Positions 1 to 12,267 of a stretch of 64,000 nucleotides of DNA are shown here, piece after piece (within the stretch, counting starts at the first letter, position 1; every line of letters begins with the position of its first letter). This DNA comes from Mixophyes australis (taxonomy: Eukaryota; Chordata; Amphibia; Anura; Limnodynastidae). The stretch is from contig JAVHZZ010000006.1 of NCBI GenBank assembly GCA_036250195.1, positions 78,825,369 through 78,889,368 on the forward strand, read 5' to 3'. The translations under genes and the position numbers were made by a program. Under the pieces are notes generated by a model. That model did not search any database. It saw only the letters and a list, made by a program, of their open reading frames with translations, and had not been told where the DNA came from.

Positions 1-148
1 TCTCTCCATATTACCACTTACCTTCATCAGCCTTCTACCCGGTATTTATTCCTGCATGTTCCTGTATATTCAATATTCAGCAATAAACTCTGTGTGTTTT
101 CACTTCATTCCTGGCTCCTGAGCTGCACTTTGTATTTGAACCGTGACA
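1..148 (+). mobile_element. 3' end of an LTR (truncated by window edge)
   Basis: The window opens in what looks like the R-U5 end of a retrotransposon LTR. An AATAAA sits near position 85, followed by a GT-rich stretch, and the segment ends in GTGACA, the same type of terminus as the Gypsy LTRs further right. No TATA box or 5' end is in the window, so family and length are unknown. This is inference from terminal motif and polyadenylation-like signals only. Confidence 0.4.
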
Positions 149-567
149 ATAGGCAAACGAGGCAGATGTTTGTGGAAAGGACATTATCAAAATGGTCTTA
201 TGTTAATTGTATTTTGCTCTTGCGTTTAGTTTTCTTTTTTATAGCTACATGTTCTTAACCAACCAGCTATCTTTTTCCTCGAGTAAATGCAAGGTCCTTT
301 GCATCCTGGGTAAACTATTACTAATTATGTTATACATTCACAGGGTCTGAGGCAGTGTTGACCAACTTCAATCCTGTACAGAAGGGATCTAGTTACTGTA
401 TACTTCTGGCAAGTTTTTATCACTACTATACTAGCTGTGCTGCATTCTTACATTAACCCCAAACCACCATCTCTTAGGAACTGCATAAGAACGCTCAAAA
501 AAGGAAAACAAAGTTAAACCATCAATGAGCACTTCTCTATAATTTATTTTTCTTTCAACCTTAACAG

Positions 568-661
568 GTGGTTCTCAAATTCCTCCACTCTACTGGCATC
601 ACCTGGATTTTTACCCCTCTGCCTGTGAGTCAACTGGAGCCAGAGAGGTTCCAAACTCACC
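568..661 (+). other. PDE6G: PDE6G 5' UTR part of first coding exon
   Basis: A pyrimidine-rich tract ending in CAG at 565-567 is a plausible splice acceptor 94 bases before the ATG. Mammalian PDE6G has a non-coding first exon, so an upstream exon is expected, but I could not locate it in 149-560. Confidence 0.6.
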
Positions 662-3244
662 ATGAACCTGGAACCTGTTAAGTCGGAGATTAAATCTGCC
701 ACCCGTGTGACAGGGGGACCAGCCACCCCTCGGAAAGGGCCACCAAAATTCAAGCAGCGGCAAACTAGACAGTTCAAGAGTAAACCTCCGAAGAAAGGAG
801 TTCAGGGGTAGGAGACCTATTCAGATATTATATAATGCAAATAAATTGACCTGTGTATATGGAAATATATATATTTGTGGCAGATAATGGTGATGATATG
901 GTGATTTAACAAATTTTAAAATAGCTTACCAAAAAGCAAAAAAGTGTGTATGGAGATGGATTAGATTTGATGGGAACTCAGCATTTTTGTTTTGTATTTT
1001 CAAAAGGAGGTGACATTAATAGGATTAAGAACTTGTGTACCTAGCAGCTCAAGAGCACTCATCTATTTAGTGCAGGCAGCCATTTTTAGGATGAAACCAT
1101 AACCATGATACCAGTTCACTAGAAACCAGTGGCATAACAATGTCTGTGCCCAAGTGATGTCAGTTAGCCCCTAACAGTAAGAGACATATCCTCCTGCCAT
1201 AAATTGTACATTTGAAGTGCAGTCTTGGGGCTAGATTTACTAAGCTGCGGGTTTGAAAAAGTGGGGATGTTGCCTATAGCAACCGATCAAATTCTAGCTG
1301 TCATTTTGTAGAAAGTACTAAATAAATTAAAGCTAGAATGATTGGTTGTTATAGGCAACATCCCCACTTTTTCAAACCCGCAGCTTAGTAAATCTAGCCC
1401 TTGGTCTTTTCCCTGTGAATTCACATTCTTTGCAGGGAAGTTCATTACCCATGAAACAACAAGCCAATCAATTTGCTCTGTGATGCTGTAATGCAATGTA
1501 TCCTACATTATGCCTCCACCCCTTCATGCTAATGTGATGAGTAGAGAGGCTTACCACATTTTATAGTATTGAACTGATACAGCAATTTTCACTACAGGAA
1601 TGGAACATATTGCACACTGGACTGCTTTAATGAAGTGTGAATACTTAACTAAATCTGTCCAGAATGCTGTTTGTTCCATCTCTATTGTGATATTTTATAT
1701 GTAATTAAGAAATTCAAGCATGCTACAACCACCGCCCAATCTGATATAGGTCCAGTAGAGAGCAGGAGCAGCATTATGACAGAGCTAGGAAAGAGGAGCT
1801 GTAGCTATACAGCAACGCTTCTCTGCTAGTCTTGAGCAGAGAAACGTTGTGCTTCTACAAGATTTAATTAACAAATCATTAGCATTAAAATTACTTCATT
1901 GCAGTGTCTGATTAAAACCCCAAAAGGGCCCTAGTCAAAGTGATGGTCCACCCTCAATTTGTAAAAAAAAAAATACCCAGGCATTAAACTGGGTTTGAGT
2001 GATCTGTGCCCACTGGCCTCGAGGCAGAAGCCTAATGGATAATATGGCTCTGGCCCATTGAGGTCACTGGTTCCAAGTGAATTGATAGGCGGTATTCTCA
2101 GGAGTATTGGTTCAGTCCATATCGGTTAAACTTTATAGACCTGTGTCTTTTTGCTATAGATGTACCTATGGGAGACATGTACACATTAACACTTCCATGA
2201 GATGCTACAGAAAATTTTGGATGCAAGGACAGAAGACGGCATCACTGGGGCTCATAGATAAATTTGGGGAGGGCCCAGCTTCACCCTCTTCTGAACATAA
2301 GCAGGACCAGAGCATACACATTGAAGCCCTACAGCGGGCGCCGCTCTTGCGGTTGCAGTAGTTCCACCACAACTGTGACAGACAGGTGAATTTTTAAATT
2401 CCTGCTTTCTCAGCCCTAGCTAAAATATCATCCTCCTTCCATTACAGATTTGGAGATGACATCCCAGGAATGGAGGGTCTAGGAACAGGTAATAATATTG
2501 TTGCATTCTCACTTTCTAATGTTCTCTTTTGGGAAATATGTTTATTCACAAACACTATACATCTTTCTTGTGCATTCTCTATTTGGGACAGTGGAGCTCT
2601 TTATATTTTTGTATATAACAATTGAACAGTTTAAAGGTCAGGTCTCATCAGACAAGCCTATTCCGAGACTGCCAAACAAAATCTGACATGAGCAAACTAC
2701 TCTGGAAGTCAGGCAGGTACCATACTCAGTTGTCCCAAAGCCTGCACAATTTTCAGAGGATTTTGTTCCGTGGCAAGAGCAAAGTCTCTCAGTATCCTCA
2801 TCTGAAAAAGCACTAAAATAGACAGCATGCCTGTGCCAACTTATTCCACAATATCATGATGTTGTGTAAATGATCGTATCAGTCATAATTGTGCATAACA
2901 AAGAGGTGTAGGCTATTACACTTTCTAAAATGTGATAATCTAATAAGTACCCTGGAACATGGAATAGAGTTAGATAATAGATTACCCATAAGCCATTCGT
3001 TTTGCATTGGCTTGTTAGACAATTTAAGTGTTGCCAAATGTACAGCAATAATCTTGTGTGCAAGCTGTGCTGATACCAGATAGGACAGATTGGTTTGTAT
3101 AAGAAGCTGGGTTGCAGACAGCTAGAGGCACAGATTACATAAATTGATAACTTTGCTTTCCTTGCAGACATCACCGTCATTTGCCCCTGGGAAGCCTTCA
3201 ATCACTTGGAGCTGCACGAATTGGCCCAATACGGCATCATCTAG
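662..3244 (+). CDS. PDE6G: PDE6G, rod cGMP phosphodiesterase 6 inhibitory gamma subunit (3 coding exons)
   Basis: Coding exons are 662-807, 2448-2488 and 3168-3244. They join with GT/AG boundaries and consistent phase into 87 codons plus stop, exactly the usual length of this protein. The predicted protein begins MNLEP, which separates rod PDE6G from cone PDE6H. It has the central basic segment around residues 24-47 ([20 protein letters not shown]) and ends in the invariant YGII. In the known family this subunit binds the PDE6 catalytic dimer in rod outer segments: the C terminus blocks the catalytic site, and the basic region contacts transducin alpha on light activation. A splice acceptor ends at 567, so 568-661 is 5' UTR of the same exon; the first non-coding exon and promoter were not identified. 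Intron 1 holds a palindromic MITE. The gene is convergent with TSPAN10. The identification is very secure. Confidence 0.97.
1228..1400. mobile_element. Palindromic Harbinger-like MITE in PDE6G intron 1
   Basis: A near-perfect inverted repeat begins GGGCTAGATTTACTAAGC and ends with its reverse complement, about 60 bases per arm. It is flanked by the 3-bp direct repeat TTG. A second copy is at 36033-36207. The 3-bp target duplication and GGGC termini suggest a PIF/Harbinger-type non-autonomous element; no transposase is present. Confidence 0.8.
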
Positions 3245-3448
3245 AGACCCAGGTTCCTTCTATGCTCAAGCCTATTTTTCCCTGCCTGGCCACTGCAGGG
3301 AAACGTAGTGTGTGTAGGACTCGGTACAAAACAAAGTCACCCAACTCTGCTTCTGAGATCTCGGTGCTGAGGTGCTGGCTTCCTCCCCTGGCACATACTT
3401 CAACTGCCCTCATCTGCATACATAACGGCTATGTCCTCATTAATGTGC

Positions 3449-3454
3449 AATAAA
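3449..3454 (+). terminator. PDE6G polyadenylation signal
   Basis: AATAAA lies 205 bases after the PDE6G stop codon and is followed by a T/GT-containing stretch, which fits a short 3' UTR. A longer alternative 3' UTR cannot be excluded. Confidence 0.65.
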
Positions 3455-3479
3455 CTCTGAGAGCAAGATTATGTTCTGA

Positions 3480-4357
3480 ACCACACAATTTACTTCTTAT
3501 TCATTTCCTAAAGCAATTATTACTATTTTAACATTGTCCTTTAAATGCTGATAAACCTTTTTTGCTAACAATTATTTTTGCTTTACAGATTTTCTCTAAA
3601 TTATTCAAGCCAGATAATCTGCTAGTTTAGTATTGATATTGTGCAATAGCAACAAAATATATTTAGGATTAAAAAAGGTATTTTACCTCCCGTAAGTCAT
3701 GTAGTCTTAAACCTTCTCTTGCAGTCTGTCCTGTACTATTTTATAACCGCCCTGGTGACCACATCATTTCCTCCTAGTTCTCTAAGATATAGATATGACA
3801 CGAAGAAAGCTACACATATTTCTTTTACCTTAATTTCAGGTTAATAAAATAACTAAAGTAATACATTAAGTTATGCGTGTACTAAACCCTTGAAACTATT
3901 TATCCAAAAAGCACAACAGTTTCATGGATTGATCTTGTACTAGTCAGTCAATGTTAATATCAAGATGTTAAAAATATAAACAAGCAGGAGAGAAGAAATA
4001 AAGATAGAATCAAAGAATAAACCATTAAATGTATAATAGATTATCATACCTCCCGACTGTCCTGATTTCAGGGACACTGTACTGAATTGAGGCGACTCAA
4101 AGTCGGCAAGTTTTGCTCTCATGGCAAGCAGCTGCCTCTGGTGCAATTGGCTATTCAGTACGGTTATTGGGGGGTTAAGGGAGGCAAGTTAGGCTAAAGG
4201 CAGACTAGCCCTTTAAAAGCACCACACCCTGTTTTTATTTATTTATAACTTGCATGCAAAGACTAACCACAAACTTATTCTTTACTTCATTATTCCTAAT
4301 ACAAGATAAAGCATAGGATAGACAGTTTTATTCTCTGCCTGTATGATGCTGGCTTAA
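3480..4357. other. Intergenic, nothing recognised
   Basis: AT-rich sequence between the PDE6G polyadenylation signal and the SINE. No exon, RNA gene or repeat family was recognised. Confidence 0.5.
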
Positions 4358-4686
4358 TCATCAATTTATATAGTGCCACTAATTCCGCAGCGCTGCACCG
4401 AGAACTCATTCACATAGGTCCCTGCCCCGTTGGAGCTTATAATCTAAATTCCCTAACATACACACAAACACAGACAGAGAGAGACTAAGGTCAATTTAAT
4501 AGCAGCCAATTAAACTACCAGTATGTTTTTGAAGTGTGGGAGGAAACCAGAGCAACCGGAGGAAACCCACGCAAACACGGGAAGAACATACAAACTCCAC
4601 ACAGTTAAGGCCATGGTCGGGAATCTAACTCATGAGCTCAGTGCTGTGAGGCAGAAGTGCTAACCACTAATCCACTGTGCTGGGCC
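4358..4686 (-). mobile_element. V-SINE-like tRNA-derived SINE
   Basis: Read on the - strand it starts with a tRNA-like head having an A box (TGGATTAGTGG) and B box (AGTTAGATTCC). It continues through the conserved central block of V-SINEs (GGTTTCCTCCGGTTGCTC-like, then TCCTCCCACACTTC). It ends in a LINE-like tail with GATTATAAGCTCC and a TATATAAAT terminus. A second copy is at 21806-22136. It lies between the two host genes. Confidence 0.8.
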
Positions 4687-4689
4687 CCT

Positions 4690-5690
4690 GGACTTGGCCG
4701 TGCACCTATTAATGGAAGACCCTACACTCTCTACTCACATCTCTAAAAATTGAGAGGATTGTTACACATGAAGATTGATAGGAAAGTTTAGGAGATGGGT
4801 ATAGCTGTAAATAAATGAGTTATGACACAGAGAAAACATTGGCACCTTAGGTAACAAACTATATACAGGCTTTGTAAGATCTTCATAAACAAACTAGGAA
4901 AATAGTTGCAACATTTCTTTTATTATACTTTCATCTCTAACTATTCACAAAGAGCAAAGAAAAAAAAAACCCCAAAGCTTAGCGTGTCTACAAATTTGTA
5001 TTTTAATGGTCGACGATAGTAGAATTGTTGTGGTCGATAAAAGCCAGGTTATTCTACAAATCATCCTGTATTAGTATTTGTTTCAAGGAGCAATGATTTC
5101 ATAAAGCAGTCTTGAACTCTTACCATACAGTATATTTTTAAATACAAGTTAAAAATTCTTAGAAATACTCCTTGGTAGCAACAGCAGTAGTATGCAGATA
5201 CCTGTTTGTTACTAGTAATGGACAGCACAGTTGTTACCATATCGGTGTAGTTATCCTCACTTCTCTAGTCTTCTTCTACTTACGCGATTTCTATTACCTC
5301 TTCAGGTCTGGGTGAAAGTATGATAGTGGCGACAGTAGGCACCGCACACAGCAGCAGAAACTTGCTTTTGTTTTCTTTACCATTACTCTTTTCGGTGGTT
5401 GGTGCCAGTAAATATAATGTATTAGAGCATTTAGGCCATGCCAAACTGCATCATGCCCTTCCACCCTGTAGCTGGCACGTTTTGGGGAGACTTACTGTTC
5501 GAGCAAGAGAACGGGTTACCAGAGTATGTAAGGTATGCTTGGCAATACTGTGTAAAATATGCACTAAATTTAGTATGCAGTTTTTTCATTGGGCATATAA
5601 TTTATTGTTTCACCAATGTTTTTGGAAATTCTTAAATAATTAAGATGGTGCAGTGTTTAGAATACACCTCAAAGGGTCTTCCGCATCGTA
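4690..5690. other. Intergenic, nothing recognised
   Basis: AT-rich sequence with short A tracts. Open frames near 5320-5640 have no recognisable domain and no supporting context. Confidence 0.4.
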
Positions 5691-6240
5691 CATAGAGGGC
5701 TAAACAGAACACAGCTGAGAAAGTGCATTCTAGAACAAAGAGAAAATGGGAAAGGGAAGGAGGGAGGGAGGTGGAGAGTGAACTAAAAGAGGCTGAACCT
5801 GTGGGCACAACTAACAGAATCAGTGTTGGAGATGCAAGGGAGAAGAGGAAAATAAAAAAAATAAAAAAAAGTCAAGGTGTAGGAGGTGCAGGCAAAAGTA
5901 AACAGGAGGAGGAGGAGGAGACAAAGATTAGAGGGCTTGCTCACTGGAGCTTTCAATCTAAAAAAACAGCAGGGGGAGACTGACAGGAGACACAAAGAGG
6001 GGATAGGTTGAGGGGACTAGAACTCTGCAGAGACAAGCAAGAGTTGGTAGTAAGGAACGGAGGAAGAAGGAGGGTGAGGTATAGTGTGGATAGTGAAGGA
6101 TCATGAAGAGGGGAAGAGAAGGGCAGGGGAGAGGTTAGATAGAGGAAGGGTAAGCTTTCCTGAACAGATGGGGTTTAAGGGATTGTTTGAAGTTTGGCAG
6201 GCTTGGGGATAGCCTGATTCCCATCACTATTGTTAGTCCA
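5690..6240 (-). mobile_element. Degraded L2-like LINE 3' region
   Basis: A purine-rich stretch resembles in order the 3' region of the clearer L2-like copy at 15539-16470: a GGGCTTGCTCA-type block, CAATCT, a GACAGGAGACA block, then CAGATGGGGTTTAAG near 6166. It is highly decayed with no coding frame left. The family call rests on comparison with the other copies in this window. Confidence 0.35.
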
Positions 6241-7439
6241 ATTACCAATTAGATATGACCTTTTTGCAGTCTACAACTTTAAGATTGATGTAAACCAAAG
6301 TATGATTGGTTGCTATATGCAACTCAAGTCTACTCGAATAAATGTTAGAATAAGCCATTTAGTCTAGCACAGCTCAAGCAAATATGAAAAATGTTTATAT
6401 TAAATACAACTACACTATATTTTTGTAATTGAGTAAAAATGCATGCAACTTGTGAAAAAGTAATCTCACAGAAGAATCACTAATTTTGCTGTTCTTAGGC
6501 TCTCAATAATTCAGATAGATATTATTTCACTTCTCACACTTTTCCTTACAAATGTTTTTGTGTGTGTATAAAACATACCACTTGTCTTCACCTATATGAA
6601 TTTTGCTTCCTGTCAAAAAGATATAAACTTTGTACATATTCCCTTTGTCCTTGATGCTCATCTTTCCCAACGGAGTATAAAGCACCTGTAATCTGCTCAT
6701 GTAATCCTTACTACATAATTGTTTTCTAAGATAAATGATCACGTGTTGGAGAAATCCTGTGGATAATAAAGGATGACCATGAATAAACACAGTGATACAA
6801 ATGTCCATGCGTTTTCTTTCACTACAGAGATAACAAAAAAACAAAAACCACTAAAAACCAAGTTCAATTTCTTTACAATGAAACCTAATAAATAACTACA
6901 CAGGTACCTGCCATTGCTTGAACATAAGTATTTAAAGCAGTTATGGTGACATGGTTTTGTGATACAGCACATCTAGGTACCTCTCATAAACGCAAAGGCT
7001 CTCAGTTGTATAGCACACATAGAAATTGTGCCCGAGTAGGAATATAACAAGTATATACTGTATTTCAGTGTGAGAGAAGCACTGAGAAAAATAGAATATG
7101 GCGTTTATGCGTATCCCATGTTTCAGTATTAAGTCTTAAAATAAACTTTAGGGTGTGCTGGAAAGACAGCTTTCCAATTTGGCACAAGTAAGCACTCCTC
7201 CAGGGTCCCTGGTGTGAAAGGAGAAAAGCTTATGCTGAGAGAGACCTTTTCTTGTAAGTGGGACAAACTTGTTGTTTACAATGTCTGTGTCTGATGCTAG
7301 ATATCTCCTACAAGCAGATAGGGAGTTTACATGAGTTAGATAGACTAGAACACAAATGAAGAGCTGTCTTCATTCACTTTCTTGTCAAGTGAAGCATAGT
7401 TGTTGAAAGTCTTGTACTTCCCATGACTTTCAGAATTTA
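6241..7439. other. Intergenic, nothing recognised
   Basis: AT-rich sequence with no recognised gene or repeat family. Confidence 0.4.
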
Positions 7440-8570
7440 AAACTATTTGCCACTCCTACCAAATGCTCTCTCCAGTGCTAAATATATAGACTTTTAGATC
7501 ATTTCCACTTGGACTTCTAAGCTCAAATTCCTCTTCAATACTTTTGAGGAGGGACTCAACACTCCCACACCAACCACTACCGATGCCCAAGATCTTGCTT
7601 CCTACGTAAAGGATAAGATCACACCTCTTCTCTTTCCACTATACCAACTGACCATTCAAGCCATCACCGCACAAGTCAGGCATTCAAACTCCTGTACTTC
7701 TCCCAGATGTAAACATCTTTCCATCATTATTCAAGCATGCAGCTATTTTTCCTAGTCTGGGTAAAAAAAAACAAAAAAACCCCACTAGTGCCGACCCAAA
7801 TTTTCTCTTAGTATATGGTTCCATCGGTTGACAACAGACCACACACAATCTATTTGACTCTTCAGTCAGGCTTTCGTTCCCAACACTCCAGATAATGCAC
7901 TGATTAATCTGCTGCAATTGACATTGTCAACCACTAATTTCTCATATAAACGCTGCATTACATCAGGATATTCTCCTATCCTGTTGGTGCAAATGGAGGA
8001 GGTGGATCAAAGAAACTCAGTTGGTGTACCACAAGCCTCAGTCCTAAATCTTCTGCTCTTCGCTATCTATACTACTTCCCTTGGAAAATCCTTTGGGTTT
8101 CAATATCAGCTCTAAGCAAATGACATTCACTACACTCACTCTGTGAAATTCCCTCCCTCCTACAAGTCTAGCTTCCACAACTCAAGTATTACTTGTAAAT
8201 GCATCGCTTCAGGAAAGCTTATCAAATTCCCAAACCACATTATTGACCTCTTAGGCTATTCTACATGATTACCAGCCCTCTTAACAGTGCCCTCAAAACC
8301 TACATTTATTCTCCATCCATATATTCAAATAACCATTTGACCAAACCAGTCATGCTATGCGACTAGATCATATAGCCTCATAAGTTCTTTCCAATTGCAT
8401 GCTGACCAGACCAATATGCAATTCATAGCATTTGACCTCATGTATGAAACTCCTATTTTTCTATTAGATTGTAAGCTTGCAAGAAGGGCTCTTTTACCAC
8501 TTTGTTAATACCCAGTCTTGTTTTATTAAGATGTACAGCTCTATACAAGTATTATCATCAGTTACATTTA
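7440..8570 (+). pseudogene. L2-like LINE remnant (reverse transcriptase and 3' end)
   Basis: Fragments of a non-LTR reverse transcriptase occur in order. Near 7857-7900 there is a [12 protein letters not shown] motif. At 8010-8112 a frame reads [17 protein letters not shown], matching the GVPQGSVLGPLLF block that precedes the catalytic YADD. The element ends at 8464-8560 with ATTGTAAGCTTG and a CCCAGTCTTGTTTTATT tail, also seen at 47691-47826. Many stops and indels make it dead. It lies just downstream of the TSPAN10 3' end. Confidence 0.65.
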
Positions 8571-8580
8571 AGGATTGCTG

Positions 8581-8586
8581 TTTATT
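8581..8586 (-). terminator. TSPAN10 polyadenylation signal
   Basis: AATAAA on the - strand begins 25 bases past the TSPAN10 stop codon. It implies a short 3' UTR; other signals further on may also be used. Confidence 0.5.
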
Positions 8587-8610
8587 TAAAAATAAAACAG
8601 CAGTCAGATA

Positions 8611-9849
8611 TTAATATAGAGATTTTATCACCTTAAGTTCGCTCATCACCCTTTGGGCACACAGAACGCAGATTAATTCAGTGACAGTCACCAAGAGGAA
8701 AGCTGCAAAAATGTCCCACATTTTGCGCTGCAGCCAAAGAGCCAGCTGCGGAACGCATCCTCCAAGGTAAATCAAGCTACCAGCCATGACTTCACTCATT
8801 TCTAGAGCTCCAAATCCACACTGAGAATTGGGTACAGTGCCATTTTGCAGTGGGTCAATGCAACATGAGTAAGGGACTCCACAAGAGTTGACTCCAGGAG
8901 AACTGCAGTTAAAGTACCTGGGGAAAAAAAGAACCACTGCAAAGATTAATAGAAATTTTTGCAATCAAATTTTCCACTAGCTTGATCCAGGAAATTAATC
9001 CAGGTGCCATCATTATCCTCTGGCAGCTGCCTCATCAGGGGTTTTGTTTTGCCTACCTTTGAATGAGTTATTATAAAAAGAAGCTTGATCCATGTGTAAC
9101 CACCTAGAACCAGACTTGAGAAAAACTAAATTTTTATTAACATATCTGAATTTTTGAAGTGTTAAATGTAGAAGTAAACAGATATTTAAACAGGATACCC
9201 CTTTTAAGTTAAGGAACATTAGTACTTACATGTTTACAGACCAGTCTTGGTAGGACTGTACTCCACAGCACTCCATGCCAAGTTGAATCTCATCCAATAT
9301 AAACTTTAGATCTGAATCATCTTGGTATCTACTCACAGACACCAGCATGGTTCTCTTCACAGATTCCTTAATCTGATCATGAAAACACAGGACCACCATT
9401 GCAATTAAACATTGTGCAAACATTAGAATAGTTATTCCTACAAAGAAAAATCTGAGAAGGCACATATTCTCTCTGATGAATCCCACACATCCTGAGGCTG
9501 ACAAGACACACACCGTCAGGCCCACAAGTAAAAATATGAGCATGGGGTCAGTGCCTAGGTTACCAATTTTTTCACCCATCAGGGATTGCTTGTCCAAAAG
9601 CCCCCAAAATCCAATACACAATATGGAAAAGCCCAAAGTGAAGAAAATGAAGTTGAAGATGAACATGACACACTTAATGAAAGGAACTAGTGGATCAGGA
9701 AGATAGGTCCTAAGTGGCCGCCAATCATTCCGTGGAACAGCTGGAGTAATTACAGAGCTGTTCAGTCCATCACCACAATTATGGGTATAGTATTGGAATC
9801 CATTAGATAGTTGAGCACCTTCTTCCTTCTGATGTCTGACAGCATCCTG
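8611..9849 (-). CDS. TSPAN10: TSPAN10 (oculospanin), tetraspanin; 5' exon missing
   Basis: Two exons are visible on the - strand: 9849-9230 and 8917-8611 (stop at 8613-8611), joined by GTAAGT and CCCCAG signals to make the in-frame junction SVN-M-YFNC. The protein has four membrane segments: VMFIFNFIFFTLGFSILCIG, then PMLIFLLVGLTVCVLSASG, then LRFFFVGITILMFAQCLIA, and a last one near IFAAFLLVTVTELICVL. The large loop between the third and fourth carries the tetraspanin CCG motif (MECCG) plus paired cysteines (SCC, QCGFG). The loop motif YQDD..L.F.LD..QLG..CCG..SYQDW is characteristic of TSPAN10, an eye and pigment-cell tetraspanin that regulates ADAM10 trafficking in the TspanC8-like manner. 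The first visible exon starts at codon phase 0 after an acceptor at 9850, so an upstream exon with the start codon is missing. Convergent position beside PDE6G supports orthology. Confidence 0.93.
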
Positions 9850-9949
9850 CTGAATGAAGATGAAAAAAATATTATAGTAACAGAATTTAAGACAGTTTTC
9901 ACAGATGTGCTTATAGACCAAAATACAGATATTTTTTTTTCCATCAAAA

Positions 9950-11655
9950 TGCAGACTACCCAGACAAGTAATTTAGCCTAAGGGCCTATTTATTAAAACC
10001 TAGCAATATCACAGCATTAGACAATCTTCTCTCACCACAAACAATAGGTTTTGGGACAACTAAGAGCTACTGGCAAGCAGGTTAGGCCCTATGCACACGT
10101 GTGAACCGGCTTGCAGAAGCAGTGTAACGAGAATCCTTTGCCAGAGACACTTGGCAAAGCCTTAACCTGCCAGTGTCTTTGGTAAATGGGGAGAAGCCTT
10201 AAATTGAGAGTTTTCACTAGAGAAAGGACTTCTCTCTAAATTACAAGTTAATAATATGAAAAGCGTAGAGTGCATTATAGCAATTTATTTGATACATTCC
10301 ATCTTGGTAAGGCAAATATACCTTTGATTACGACATCATTGTTGCAGTTGCTCCTTCACAACCACCAATATACGAGCAAGACATTTTGATCCATATCAGT
10401 AGACAGCGTTTTTGAGTTACTTTACACTTATATTTTCAGTAAAGCCACTTCTAGATTTCTGTATCACCACTGTATATATTATATAGAAATAAACATATCC
10501 AGCTTTAAAAAAAGAAAAGAAAAAAAAAAAAAGTCCTGCCACTTTTAGGTGACCTCACACTGCAGGAGGAGAAAGAGGGGGTGCAGCAAGGAGGAGGGGG
10601 TGGAGGGAGTGCAGAAGGCATTGTGTGATCTCCCTCCTTCAACAAGAATTACTGCGATTCCCGATAGATAAAAAGGTGAAAGTTTATTTTTTTAAAGGCA
10701 AAATTGTATGAATTAGTGGCTCTAGTTAATTAGTGACCATTTGGTAATTAGTCAATTAGTAGTGAGAGGAGGCCTCAAGTAGGGAAGTTTTAGGGGAGAT
10801 GTGGAATCTGAGGGCATATGGGACATTTTTGGGCAAGTGAGGTTTGGAGGCATTTTTTTTTTTTTTTTTTTAAATTTGGTGGGTGAATTTTTAATTTTTT
10901 TATTTTTGTTGGTGGCCGGATGGACAGCACATGTGGCCCTTTAAGTGTACCAGGACGCCAATCACCAATTTGGAATTTAACTAAATGTTGTGCTATAAAA
11001 ATGACACAAGTCTGTAACAAAGAAATAATTCACTTTAGAATTTAGGCTTAAGTTTCAAAGAAGTCTCAAGTGTTGGCACTATCAGCCTTCTTATCAATAT
11101 ATTATGTACATCTTTTTTCCTCTATGTCAAAATGCTTTCTGATGAACACATCTGTATTTTATTTTTAATAGAGGGAAATAAAATGTGATCAGCCAACATA
11201 ATTAACCACGTCTGGGGTCTCCCTTCATGACATTCCCATACTTTATTTTATGCATTAAACATATGCCCAAAAATGTACTGCAAAATATGACAATATGGAG
11301 GGAAGTTTTCGATGGGACAGCAAGACTTTTTATGCTTGACGTCATGCACTTACGTGTACATCTATCCCTCAGTTTTTGGGCTAAAAGTGTGCCGTTCGGA
11401 TTTTTCTTTTTTTAAAAAAAATAAACCTTTAGCTTGACTTATTGTAAAGCCTTAGCCGTATTATACAGAATTTGAATATATTTATAGTCATTCTACTTAT
11501 GCTATCCAAAGTCTAACCTCATGAGAAAAGGGCGATCTTAGGGCACTCCCACCTAATGTGAAGTGAGGACCCCATTTCTCATCCACACCAGGAACCTGAA
11601 AAGTCCAAGTATATCCTAACCAAATGGCTATGACAACAGAGGTTGGTAGAGCTAT
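9950..11655. other. Intergenic or TSPAN10 intron 1; no exon recognised
   Basis: This should contain or precede the missing first TSPAN10 exon. I see poly-A at 10507-10532 and 10852-10872, a purine-rich stretch at 10565-10620, and no convincing exon. Confidence 0.4.
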
Positions 11656-12148
11656 TGTTACACTCCTCTCCCCATTCCAGCGCCGTGATCGCCGCACTCC
11701 TGGCTCTCACTTCCGGGTGTCGGCAGGTCACATGATCGCGCAGCGGGGAATTCAAACCTGCTTTCTATATAAACCTCGCTCTGACGCTTGGGCCGCATCA
11801 GAGCAATTTCTACCATTCCTTACTCAGTACCTGTGTTGTGCCTATTCCTCTCGTATATTAGTTTTGCCTGCTGACTTTACCTGCTCTCCAATCCTTGTGT
11901 ACCAGACCCGGCTTACCCGACCACGATATACGCTATTGTCTTGTATACCAGACTCCGCCTACTTGACCTCGGTCATCTCCCTCAGCCCTACCTCTAGGGG
12001 CTGCCCTGTGGACCGCAACCTTCGAGCCTACACAGCTAAGCCCATGCCGCCTTGTGGCGGTTCTTGGCAAACACCAGGGGGTTTGTTAGACTCTGCACTA
12101 GCCAGCGCAAATCTAGAGATTGGCAAGTATCCCATCATTTAAGTTACA
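11656..12148 (+). mobile_element. Solo LTR (Gypsy type) with TSD GCTAT
   Basis: The segment starts TGTTACAC and ends AAGTTACA and is flanked by the perfect 5-bp repeat GCTAT (11651-11655 and 12149-12153). It has a TATA box, TATATAAA, at 11766. No coding sequence is attached, so it is a solo LTR produced by recombination between the two LTRs of a former element. Confidence 0.8.
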
Positions 12149-12267
12149 GCTATCCATTGTGCCCTGGAGGGAGAAAAAAAAAAAGCCAATGCTGTTCTTC
12201 CACTATCCCCACCAAAATTATCTCCCACAGTTCACATAACCCTGCTTTTTACCATAAAGGTTCTCAA

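Noticed and set aside
2107..2361. Open frame in PDE6G intron 1
   Set aside because: It lies wholly inside an intron with no domain or splice support.
4358..4686. tRNA gene suggested by A and B boxes
   Set aside because: The boxes belong to a SINE head, followed by the V-SINE core and LINE tail; no cloverleaf is intact.
5723..5983. Lysine/glutamate-rich frame
   Set aside because: Purine-rich decayed LINE 3' sequence; composition artefact.
9476..9706. Open frame opposite TSPAN10
   Set aside because: It is the antisense shadow of the tetraspanin exon.
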